Notes under the pieces: model-generated
Told to the model about the DNA's origin: nothing
Database searches by the model: none
The model's input: only the letters and a program-made list of their open reading frames with translations
Program-made: the position numbers and the translations under genes
Source: Actinomycetota bacterium
Lineage (GTDB): Bacteria; Actinomycetota; UBA4738; HRBIN12
DNA: 14,414 bases
Direction: 5' to 3'
Assembly (NCBI GenBank): GCA_005885325.1
Contig: VAYX01000021.1
Span: forward strand, 1-14,414
Shown here: one piece after another, positions 7,402 through 13,894 of the stretch
How the letters are laid out: each line of letters starts with the position of its first letter
How positions within the stretch are numbered: position 1 is the first letter of the stretch

Positions 7402-9843
7402 TCAGGACCGGATGCGCTCGCCCGTGGGGTCGTAGAGCGGGTCCGCGGCGACCTCGGCGTCCACGCGCTCCCCGAAGACCTCGACCGCGAGCGAGGAGCC
7501 GCCCCATGCCAGGTCGGTCGGCAGGTAGGCGAAGGCGATGCTCTTGCCGACGGTGTATCCGACGCCGCCCGATGTCACGCGGCCGACGACCTCCCCGTCG
7601 GCGAACACGGGCTCGTTGCCAAGGGCCACCGACCGGGGATCGGCCAGCACGAGGCAGGAGAGCCGCTTTCCGGGGTCCGTCGCCGCAGCCTGCCGCACCG
7701 CATCCCGGCCGGTGAACTCGCCCTTGTCCAGCTTCACGGCGAACCCCAGGCCCGCCTCCAGCGGGGTCTCCTCCGGCGTGATGTCCGCGCCCCACGCCCG
7801 GTAGCCCTTCTCCAGCCGGAGGGAGTCGATAGCCCGGTATCCCGCCGGGACCATGCCCAACGGCCGCCCCGCCTCGAGCAGGATGTCCCACAGCTTGAGG
7901 CCGAACTCCATCGGCGGGTATAGCTCCCATCCCAGCTCGCCGACGTACGTCACGCGCAGCGCGAGGCACGGGACGTCGCCGACCACGATGTCCTGCTGGC
8001 TCATGTACGGGAACGTCTCGTTCGACAGATCCGTCGGCGTCACGGAGGTGAGGATGTCCCGCGCCCTTGGCCCCCACAGGGCCAGGCAGGCCAGACTCGA
8101 CGTGACGTCACGCACGTCCACGTCATCTGCCGGCCTTGCCTGCCCCCGGATCCACGCGAGGTCGTGGTTGCCGAAGGCCGTGCCGGTGATGAGGAGGTAG
8201 CGACGGGGGTCCAGGCGTGTCGCCGTGAGGTCACTCTCGATCCCACCGCGCTCGTTCAACAACTGCGTGTACACGACCCGGCCGGGCGGAACATCCACAT
8301 CGTTCGCGCAGATCCGCTGGAGGAACGGGCAGGCGTCCGGGCCCGAGACCTCGATCTTCGCGAAGCTCGTCTCGTCGAACAAGCCGGCCCGCTCCCTCGT
8401 TGCCAGATGCTCGGCGGGGATCGCCGTCGACCAGTGCCGGCCGGCCCATCCGCGGGGGCGCAGCTCCTCGAAGCGCTCGTCCTGGTTGGTCGCGAACCAG
8501 TTCGGTCGTTCCCACCCAGCCTTCTCGCCGAACTCGGCTCCGAGGTCCGCAAGGCGAGCGTACGTGGGGGCCATCTTCAGGGGCCGTCCCGCCCGTCGCT
8601 CCTCGCCCGGGTAGTGGATGTCGTAGTAGGTGGCGTAGACCTCGGACGCCCGGTCCCTCGCGTAGGTCCTGCTGCGGTAGTGCCGCCCGAATCGCCGGAA
8701 GTCCATCTTCCACACGTCGAGCTCGGGACGGCCGCGCGTGATCCACTCAGCCATCACCTTGCCCACGCCCCCAGCTCCGGCGATGCCGTGCGCGCAGAAC
8801 CCAGCGGCGACGAAGAAGCCTCCGATGTCGGATGCGCCGAGGATGAACTCGCCGTCCGGGGTGAAGGCCTCAGGGCCGTTGATCATCCTCACGACGCCGG
8901 CGGACTGCATCGCGGGGATCACGCCGAAGCAGCCCTCGGCGAGCGGCTCGAACCGCGGCCAGTCCGCCGGAAGCAGCTCGTTGTTGAAGCCGGCCGATGG
9001 GCCCTGCTCGTCCCAGGCCCACGGGGCCGGCTCGCGCTCGTAGCCCCCGGCCACGAGGCCGCCCCCGGCCTCCGCTCGGAAGTACACGAGGCGGTCGGGG
9101 TCACGAAGCGTGGGAAGGGCCGGATGGACGCCGTCGATGGGCTCCGTCAACAGGTACTGGTGGGCGAAGGGAACGACCGGGACTTCCACGCCTGCCATCC
9201 GCCCGAGCTGGTTGGCGAAGATCCCACCCGCGTCCACGACGACGTCCGTGCGGATCGGGTCACGGCCGTCGAACGTCACGCCGCGCACCAGGCCGTCGTG
9301 GATGTCGATGCCGGTGATCCGGGCGCCGGTCAGGATCCGGCATCCTCTCCGCCGAGCCCCCTCGGCCAGTGCCATCGTCAGGCCGCTCGGGTCAACGTAG
9401 CCATCGGTGGGCAGATGCGCCGCCCCCAGCACCCCCTCCGGATCGAACAGGGGGAAGCGCTCCAGGGCCTCCTCGGTCGAGACGATGGCGAGGGGAAGCC
9501 CGAACGTTCGCCCCCAGCCCGCCAGGCGCTGGAGCTCCTCGATCCGCTCCGCCGAGGAGGCCAGGCGGAGCGACCCCACCTCGTGCCACCCCGGGTCCAC
9601 GCCGGTCTCCGCCTTCAGTCGGCGGTACAGCTCGACCGAGTACATCATCATCCGTGTGAGCGACACGCTCGACCGGAGCTGCCCGACCAGCCCCGCGGAG
9701 TGGAACGTGGAGCCCGAGGTCAGGTCGGCACGTTCCGCCAGCACGACGTCGGTCCACCCCAGGTCCGTCAGGTGATAGGCGATGCTGGCGCCGGCGACGC
9801 CGCCGCCGACGATGACCGCTCGCGCCTGGTCCACGTTGCTCAC
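7402..9843 (-). CDS. FAD-dependent oxidoreductase fused to GcvT (OxB)
   Basis: An 813-residue enzyme with the same four domains as OxA: FAD-binding DAO (about 5-375, VIVGGGVAG near 10-18), FAO_M (about 380-450, ending WERPNWF), folate-binding GcvT (about 480-700, GELGWELYP near 634) and a C-terminal GcvT barrel (about 728-810). H48 in SGSTFHSAGL is the expected covalent-FAD histidine. Substrate-side motifs are the classical ones for dimethylglycine/sarcosine dehydrogenases, including HQYLLTEPI and GPEAFTPDG, so N-demethylation of dimethylglycine, sarcosine or a close analogue is more likely here than for OxA. It lies 11 bases after KinB on the minus strand. GTG 9843 is chosen, with GGAG only two bases away. 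GTG 9834, three codons on, has wider spacing and aligns with the OxA N-terminus, so it is a real alternative. A 50-residue upstream extension would overlap KinB and looks non-coding. Confidence 0.92.
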   Translation of the reverse strand: MSNVDQARAVIVGGGVAGASIAYHLTDLGWTDVVLAERADLTSGSTFHSAGLVGQLRSSVSLTRMMMYSVELYRRLKAETGVDPGWHEVGSLRLASSAERIEELQRLAGWGRTFGLPLAIVSTEEALERFPLFDPEGVLGAAHLPTDGYVDPSGLTMALAEGARRRGCRILTGARITGIDIHDGLVRGVTFDGRDPIRTDVVVDAGGIFANQLGRMAGVEVPVVPFAHQYLLTEPIDGVHPALPTLRDPDRLVYFRAEAGGGLVAGGYEREPAPWAWDEQGPSAGFNNELLPADWPRFEPLAEGCFGVIPAMQSAGVVRMINGPEAFTPDGEFILGASDIGGFFVAAGFCAHGIAGAGGVGKVMAEWITRGRPELDVWKMDFRRFGRHYRSRTYARDRASEVYATYYDIHYPGEERRAGRPLKMAPTYARLADLGAEFGEKAGWERPNWFATNQDERFEELRPRGWAGRHWSTAIPAEHLATRERAGLFDETSFAKIEVSGPDACPFLQRICANDVDVPPGRVVYTQLLNERGGIESDLTATRLDPRRYLLITGTAFGNHDLAWIRGQARPADDVDVRDVTSSLACLALWGPRARDILTSVTPTDLSNETFPYMSQQDIVVGDVPCLALRVTYVGELGWELYPPMEFGLKLWDILLEAGRPLGMVPAGYRAIDSLRLEKGYRAWGADITPEETPLEAGLGFAVKLDKGEFTGRDAVRQAAATDPGKRLSCLVLADPRSVALGNEPVFADGEVVGRVTSGGVGYTVGKSIAFAYLPTDLAWGGSSLAVEVFGERVDAEVAADPLYDPTGERIRS

Positions 9844-9854
9844 ATCTCCATCGT

Positions 9855-10772
9855 TCAGATCCTCGCCGCGTCGTCCAGCCAGCCGCGGAACCCGGCATCG
9901 CGAGCGCTCTCCAAGCACCTGGCGAGGTGCCGCCCCGCGTAGTCGACGTAGTCGAAGTCCAGGGTCGACAGGCCCTGCTGCACCACGCCCCACATGGCCT
10001 CGCGGAAGTCGGACATGACCCGCATGAGCTTCAGGCGGGCCACGTGGGCCGGGGTGACTCGGCCGAAGTACAGCTCGAGGAGCAGCATCTGGGCGTCCTC
10101 GCTGATGCCGTTGTTGATTGAGAGGTTCCCCAGATCGAAGAACAGGTCGCCCATGCCCGCGTACTCGTAGTCCACGATGAGGACGCGTCCCTCCTTCACC
10201 AGGAAGTTGGCGTTCAGCAGGTCGTTGTGGCAGGGGCGGGGAGGCATCGGTGCGCGGTCGAAGGCTTCCTCGATCCGATCGGCGAACGCGAGCGCCGCCC
10301 CGTACTCGTCGGGAGCCCGCACTCCATGCTCCTCGGCCACCGTTCGGTACTCGCGGACCACTCGGAACGCGTCGAACGTGGACGGGATGCTCGCCATCGC
10401 GTGGATGGACTTCACCGACCGCGCCACCTGCTCCAGGACCTCCCGCCGCTCGAGGTCCTCCGGTGGCAGCGGATCGGCCTGGACGAACCTCGTGACCAGG
10501 GCACGAAGCTCGGGCAGGTATGCGACGACCTCCGGCGCCACGCCGGCCGTGGCCGCGGCCATCGCCGCCTCGTGCTCGGCCGCCCGATCGATGCCGAGGA
10601 GCTCCGTGTCCTTGCCGGACAGCCGCACGACGAAGGACTGGCCCGCGATGTCGACGCGGAAGTTCCTGTTGGTGATACCCCCGCCGAGCGGGACGACCCT
10701 CGGCTCCAGGCCCGACCAGCCGGGCACCGCGGCCACGACCGAGGCAAGGTCGGGGTCGAGGGCCTGCGCCAC
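9855..10772 (-). CDS. Choline-kinase/APH-like small-molecule kinase (KinB)
   Basis: A 305-residue paralogue of KinA. The glycine-rich LGGGITNRNF loop, FVVRLSG strand, catalytic CHNDLLNAN (H182, D184, N189) and metal-binding VDYEYAG (D201, E203) are all intact. The family phosphorylates hydroxyl groups of choline, ethanolamine and related small molecules with ATP. The open frame extends far upstream to 11390, but that part lies antisense to the membrane-protein gene. GTG 10772 gives a paralogue-length protein starting MAQALDPD. It is a plausible rather than proven start because no close ribosome binding site is visible. KinB is the first gene of a minus-strand operon with OxB 11 bases downstream, the reverse of the OxA-KinA order. 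After the catalytic core, the sequence FFDLGNLSINN replaces the KinA FELGDTAQECG, so the two kinases probably differ in substrate. Confidence 0.87.
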   Translation of the reverse strand: MAQALDPDLASVVAAVPGWSGLEPRVVPLGGGITNRNFRVDIAGQSFVVRLSGKDTELLGIDRAAEHEAAMAAATAGVAPEVVAYLPELRALVTRFVQADPLPPEDLERREVLEQVARSVKSIHAMASIPSTFDAFRVVREYRTVAEEHGVRAPDEYGAALAFADRIEEAFDRAPMPPRPCHNDLLNANFLVKEGRVLIVDYEYAGMGDLFFDLGNLSINNGISEDAQMLLLELYFGRVTPAHVARLKLMRVMSDFREAMWGVVQQGLSTLDFDYVDYAGRHLARCLESARDAGFRGWLDDAARI

Positions 10773-10827
10773 GGCGCGAAGGCTACTCCCATAGGCTAGG
10801 CCGGGCGACCCGACGGAAGGCTTGTAG
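10773..10827. promoter_or_regulatory. Divergent intergenic region, KinB/surface protein
   Basis: This 55-base interval lies between the starts of KinB (minus) and the TIG-like protein (plus), so it should hold both promoters unless one lies inside a gene. Overlapping -10-like hexamers can be read on both strands: TAGGCT at 10792-10797 on plus and TAGCCT at 10798-10793 on minus. No convincing -35 is seen for either. GGAAGG at 10815-10820 is a clear ribosome binding site for the plus-strand gene. Confidence 0.35.
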
Positions 10828-11601
10828 GTGCGCGCGGCAGGCAGGGCCCTCGTGGTTGGCGTCATCGGCCTGGCCCTTCTGGCCTTCGGCTCGTCACTCG
10901 GCGCCGCCATCGCCCGCGCCCAGGCCGCTCCCACCCTGAAGGTCGATCCTTCCTCGGGCGTCGTGGGGACCACCGTGGTGATCGCGGGCCGAGGGTTCTG
11001 CGGGAGTCCGGCGTGCTCCTCGGTGCAGGTCTCCTTCGCCGGCATCGTCGTGGCCGACGGCATCGGCGTCGGGCCCGACGGCGGGTTCGCCCGGAGCGTG
11101 GCGGTCCCCGGTGGAACCCCGCCGGGCGAGAAGGCGGTGGCCGCCACACAGACCAACGCCTCCGGGCAGCAGCGGGTGGCCATCACCACGTTCCAGGTGA
11201 CCCTGGGCGGAGCCGCGGCCTCTCCCACGGGCACGGCAACCCCCACGGGGACCGGTTCCCCAACGACGCCCACGCCCTCGGGGACGACCGTGATCGCGTC
11301 CCCGGCCGCCGGTGGGAGTGGGAGCTCCACGGGGTTGACGTGGGCCATGGTGCTCGCCGCGGGCGTGTTCCTCGCGGCCCTGCTGGGCATGGCCTATGTG
11401 CTGTGGCGGTCTCGGAGGGTCCCGGCGCTCCCTCCCCCGCCGGTCGGGCCCATCGCTCCCTACGAGGAAGTCGTGGCCGCGCTGACCCCCCATGGCCGGC
11501 CCGAGGGCGAGGTACACCCGGTCACGAGCCCGGGCCCCCAGGAGCCCCCCGGGCCCTCCGAGCCGCCGGAGGGCCCGGCCGAAGGGCAAACGACGGGTTG
11601 A
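10828..11601 (+). CDS. Secreted/anchored membrane protein with IPT/TIG-like domain
   Basis: A 257-residue predicted type I membrane protein. An N-terminal signal sequence (residues 1-33: two arginines, hydrophobic core 8-29, likely cleavage after ARAQA) precedes an immunoglobulin-like IPT/TIG-type domain (about 35-130; VDPSSGVVGTTVVIAGRGF is the typical entry strand and turn). Cysteines C58 and C63 could form a disulfide. A Thr/Pro/Gly-rich linker (about 132-165), one transmembrane helix (about 171-193) stopped by RSRR, and a Pro/Glu-rich cytosolic tail follow. Such proteins are often surface or cell-envelope proteins; the role is unknown. GTG 10828 is supported by GGAAGG seven bases upstream. 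It faces away from the KinB-OxB operon. Its stop codon overlaps the -35 hexamer of the ilv promoter, so its 3' end carries regulatory sequence for the next operon. Confidence 0.75.
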   Translation: MRAAGRALVVGVIGLALLAFGSSLGAAIARAQAAPTLKVDPSSGVVGTTVVIAGRGFCGSPACSSVQVSFAGIVVADGIGVGPDGGFARSVAVPGGTPPGEKAVAATQTNASGQQRVAITTFQVTLGGAAASPTGTATPTGTGSPTTPTPSGTTVIASPAAGGSGSSTGLTWAMVLAAGVFLAALLGMAYVLWRSRRVPALPPPPVGPIAPYEEVVAALTPHGRPEGEVHPVTSPGPQEPPGPSEPPEGPAEGQTTG

Positions 11602-11625
11602 CAAGGGACGATGCGTCCCTAGACT
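11598..11625 (+). promoter_or_regulatory. Promoter of the ilv operon
   Basis: A consensus -35 TTGACA (11598-11603), a 16-base spacer and a -10 TAGACT (11620-11625) form the best housekeeping-type promoter in the window. The -10 ends nine bases before the ATG of the leader peptide, so transcription should start at or within a few bases of that ATG. The -35 overlaps the stop codon of the preceding gene. Confidence 0.85.
11604..11620. promoter_or_regulatory. 17-bp palindrome in the promoter spacer, candidate operator
   Basis: AGGGACGATGCGTCCCT is a perfect inverted repeat of seven bases (AGGGACG/CGTCCCT) around ATG. It fills the spacer between the -35 and -10 hexamers. It lies upstream of the expected transcription start, so it cannot act as an RNA hairpin of the ilv transcript. 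A dimeric DNA-binding repressor is the simplest reader. An RNA hairpin at the end of the preceding gene is possible, but it lacks a T-tract. Confidence 0.55.
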
Positions 11626-11634
11626 GAGGGTGCC

Positions 11635-11688
11635 ATGACCACCGGAACGAGGTCTTTGCAAGCGCAGGCTCTCGTACTTATTCGCTAG
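11635..11688 (+). CDS. Branched-chain amino acid leader peptide of the ilv operon
   Basis: A 17-codon reading frame, MTTGTRSLQAQALVLIR, lies between the ilv promoter and a terminator. It contains Leu8 and a run Leu13-Val14-Leu15-Ile16, the three end products of the pathway controlled downstream. Several of these codons (TTG, GTA, CTT, ATT) are A/T-rich and rare in this GC-rich window, which would make the ribosome more sensitive to shortage of the charged tRNAs. This matches known attenuation leaders of ilvB operons in actinobacteria. GAGGG just upstream could serve as a ribosome binding site, but the close promoter suggests a leaderless or nearly leaderless message. Confidence 0.85.
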   Translation: MTTGTRSLQAQALVLIR

Positions 11689-11725
11689 GCGCGGGGCCGG
11701 GGCCCACGGGGCCTCTCCCGCGCCT
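11687..11725 (+). promoter_or_regulatory. Attenuator hairpin after the leader peptide
   Basis: AGGCGCGGG (11687-11695) pairs perfectly with CCCGCGCCT (11717-11725). Inside it, GGGGCCC (11699-11705) pairs with GGGCCTC (11709-11715) with one G-U pair. The structure starts at the leader stop codon, so a ribosome on the last codons would block its 5' arm. It ends five bases before the terminator stem. The competing antiterminator is not clear. GCGGGG (11691-11696) or the CGGGG at 11707-11711 could pair with the 5' arm of the terminator. Confidence 0.65.
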
Positions 11726-11729
11726 GACA

Positions 11730-11754
11730 CCCTCCGCCAAGCGGGGGGTTTTTT
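11730..11754 (+). terminator. Intrinsic terminator (attenuator) of the ilv leader
   Basis: CCCTCCGC (11730-11737) pairs with GCGGGGGG (11741-11748) around CAA, with one G-U pair in eight, followed directly by six T residues (11749-11754). This is a textbook intrinsic terminator and the only clear one in the window. It lies between the leader peptide and the structural genes, which makes it an attenuator rather than an operon end. Confidence 0.9.
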
Positions 11755-11831
11755 CTACCCCGAGAACGACCGATGGAACAGGAGCCCGTTTTTCCAGGAA
11801 GGTCGAGAGGATCCAGGGAGGAGAAGGCGAG

Positions 11832-12149
11832 ATGCGATACGAGTTCGATCGAGGTGGCCACACGGTGGCGAGCGTGCTGTGGGAGGGGCCGGCCCAGGTG
11901 ACCATCGACGTCACCGATCCTGCCGACCGGCCGCAGTTCGACCGGTTCTTCGGCTCGGAGGTGACGTACCTGTCGGCGGGGTTCGATTTCGGGGGGGCCG
12001 AGGACGAGCTCACGTCGCACCGCCGGGATTGGACGCCATGGGAGTTCGAGCGCTCGTGCCGCAACCTGGCCCATCGGCTGGGGTGCACCGTGCGCCGGGT
12101 GGAGACCGGGCCGGTCGAGGCCCGGCCGGGGGAGGTCGCCGCCCGATGA
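11832..12149 (+). CDS. Unknown 105-residue protein coupled to ilvB
   Basis: A small soluble protein with an acidic N-terminal half and a basic, arginine-rich C-terminal third. It reads like an alpha/beta fold (strands around HTVASVLWEG and AQVTIDVTD), with a WTPWEFERSCRNLAHRLG helix. The ATG has a strong ribosome binding site, AGGGAGGAG at 11815-11823, eight bases upstream. Its TGA overlaps the ilvB ATG (ATGA, 12146-12149), and it lies downstream of the attenuator, so it is expressed and controlled with acetolactate synthase. I do not recognise the family, and it is not one of the usual ilv genes. Possible roles are a regulator or assembly factor of acetolactate synthase, or an unrelated passenger. 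Codon third positions are strongly G/C, so it is very probably real. Confidence 0.8.
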   Translation: MRYEFDRGGHTVASVLWEGPAQVTIDVTDPADRPQFDRFFGSEVTYLSAGFDFGGAEDELTSHRRDWTPWEFERSCRNLAHRLGCTVRRVETGPVEARPGEVAAR

Positions 12150-13894
12150 AGGTCACGGGGGCCCAGGCGCTGTTCAAGGCCCTCGAGGGCGAGGGCGTGG
12201 ACGTCGTCTTCGGCATCCCCGGCGGGGCCATCCTGCCCGCGTACGATCCGCTGCTCGACTCGTCCGTCCGCCACATCCTGAATCGCCACGAACAGGGGGC
12301 CGGTCACGCCGCCGAGGGATACGCCTGGGCCACGGGGAAGGTCGGCGTGTGCATGGCCACCTCCGGGCCCGGAGGTTGCAACCTCGTGACGGCGCTCGCC
12401 GACGCGAAGATGGACTCGGTGCCGGTGGTGGCGATCACCGGCCAGGTGCCGACCCCGGTGGTGGGGAACGACGCGTTCCAGGAGGCCGACATCACCGGGA
12501 TCACCATGCCGGTGACCAAGCACAACTTCCTGGTGACCGAAGCGGCCGCCGTCGCGGAGACCATCCGCGAGGCGTTCCACATCGCCCGCACCGGACGACC
12601 CGGGCCCGTGCTCGTCGACATCCCCAAGGACGTCCTGCTCCAGGAGGCCATGTGGAGCTGGCCGGAGCACGTGGACCTCCCCGGCTACAAGCCGACCACG
12701 AAGGGCAACCTGAAGCAGGTCCGGGAGGCCGTGCGGCTGATCATGGAGGCCGAGCGCCCCGTCCTGTACGTGGGCGGCGGCGTGATCAAGGCCGACGCCA
12801 CCAAGGAGCTGTTCGAGTTGGCCACCGAGGGCAGGCTCCCGGTCGTGACCACGCTCATGGCCCGTGGCTCCTTCCCCGACACCCACGAGCTCGCGCTGGG
12901 GATGCCGGGGATGCACGGCGGATACACGGCGGTCACGTCGATGCAGCGGGCCGACCTGCTGGTCGCGCTGGGCTCACGGTTCGACGACCGGGTCACCGGG
13001 CAGCTCGCGTCCTTCGCCCCGCACGCCAAGATCGTCCATGCCGACATCGACCCAGCAGAGATCGGGAAGAACCGTGCGGCGGACGTTCCGATCGTGGGCG
13101 ATGCCAAGGACATCATCGCCAAGATGGTGGCGGAGCTTCGCGTGCGACAAGAGGAAGCGGGCGGGCCGCCCGACCGCTCCGCGTGGCTGTCGACCCTTCG
13201 GGGGTGGCAGGCCAAGTACCCGTACCAGTACGACCAGCCCGAGGACGGACCGCTGAAGCCGCAGTTCGCCATCCAGCGCCTCTACGAGCTGACGAAGGGC
13301 GACGCCATCGTGGTGGCCGGGGTCGGCCAGCACCAGATGTGGGCTTCGCAGTTCTGGAAGTTCACCGAGCCACGGACGTGGGTCAACTCGGGCGGCCTCG
13401 GGACGATGGGGTTCGCCGTCCCGGCGGCGCTCGGCGCGAAGACCGGCCGGCCCGACCGGCGCGTCGTCGCCATCGACGGCGACGGTTGCTTCCAGATGAC
13501 GGCCCAGGAGCTCGCCACCTCGACGATGGAGAAGATCCCGTTCGTCACGGCCATCATCAACAACGCCTACCTGGGCATGGTCCGACAGTGGCAGGAGCTC
13601 TTCTACAAGGAGCGCTACTCCCAGGTGTACCTGTCGCACGACACGCCCGACTACGTGAAGCTGGCCGAGGCGTACGGCGCCGTGGGCCTTCGGGCCGAGC
13701 ACCCCGACGAGGTCGACGCGGTGATCGAGAAGGCGCTGTCGGTCGAGGACCGAAGCGTGGTGATCGACTTCCGGTGCGACCCGAAGGAGATGTGCTTCCC
13801 CATGGTGGCCGCCGGCACCTCGAACGACGACATCATCCTCGGCCCCGGCGGCGTCCGGCCGACCGAGGACCCGGCGGAGGCGCCGATCGCATGA
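12146..13894 (+). CDS. ilvB: Acetolactate synthase, large (catalytic) subunit
   Basis: A 582-residue thiamin diphosphate enzyme that makes 2-acetolactate from two pyruvates, or 2-aceto-2-hydroxybutyrate from pyruvate and 2-oxobutyrate. This is the first common step of valine, leucine and isoleucine synthesis. The N-terminal domain has FGIPGGAILP and NRHEQGAGHAAEGYA with the catalytic glutamate E49. A central FAD-binding domain follows (about 190-345). The C-terminal domain carries the diphosphate/metal motif from GDG at 445-447 to NN at 472-473, then GMVRQWQELFY with the tryptophan known as a herbicide-resistance site. The start ATG 12146 overlaps the previous gene, with GGGGGAGG at 12128-12135 as ribosome binding site. 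The stop overlaps the ilvN start by four bases. Length and motifs are complete, and an oxidative pyruvate decarboxylase relative is unlikely given ilvN. Confidence 0.97.
   Translation: MKVTGAQALFKALEGEGVDVVFGIPGGAILPAYDPLLDSSVRHILNRHEQGAGHAAEGYAWATGKVGVCMATSGPGGCNLVTALADAKMDSVPVVAITGQVPTPVVGNDAFQEADITGITMPVTKHNFLVTEAAAVAETIREAFHIARTGRPGPVLVDIPKDVLLQEAMWSWPEHVDLPGYKPTTKGNLKQVREAVRLIMEAERPVLYVGGGVIKADATKELFELATEGRLPVVTTLMARGSFPDTHELALGMPGMHGGYTAVTSMQRADLLVALGSRFDDRVTGQLASFAPHAKIVHADIDPAEIGKNRAADVPIVGDAKDIIAKMVAELRVRQEEAGGPPDRSAWLSTLRGWQAKYPYQYDQPEDGPLKPQFAIQRLYELTKGDAIVVAGVGQHQMWASQFWKFTEPRTWVNSGGLGTMGFAVPAALGAKTGRPDRRVVAIDGDGCFQMTAQELATSTMEKIPFVTAIINNAYLGMVRQWQELFYKERYSQVYLSHDTPDYVKLAEAYGAVGLRAEHPDEVDAVIEKALSVEDRSVVIDFRCDPKEMCFPMVAAGTSNDDIILGPGGVRPTEDPAEAPIA

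Noticed and set aside
8164..9942. Long plus-strand open frame (592 codons) opposite OxB
   Set aside because: It lies antisense to a complete four-domain enzyme and has no recognisable motif or plausible ribosome binding site.
9844..9993. N-terminal extension of OxB by about 50 residues
   Set aside because: It would overlap the 3' end of KinB, is Arg/Gly-rich with no homology to the family, and the paralogue OxA starts right before the FAD motif.
10773..11390. N-terminal extension of KinB by about 200 residues
   Set aside because: It is antisense to the TIG-like gene, low-complexity, and would make the kinase far longer than its paralogue and family.
11773..11796. Weak hairpin TGGAA/TTCCA with a T5 run after the ilv terminator
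   Set aside because: It has a short stem, a 13-base loop, and the T run lies inside the structure. It is not a terminator and there is no T-box signature.
11598..11831. T-box or other tRNA/ligand riboswitch ahead of ilvB
   Set aside because: The leader is short, begins with a translated peptide, and has no T-box conserved sequence. The leader peptide plus terminator explains the region better.
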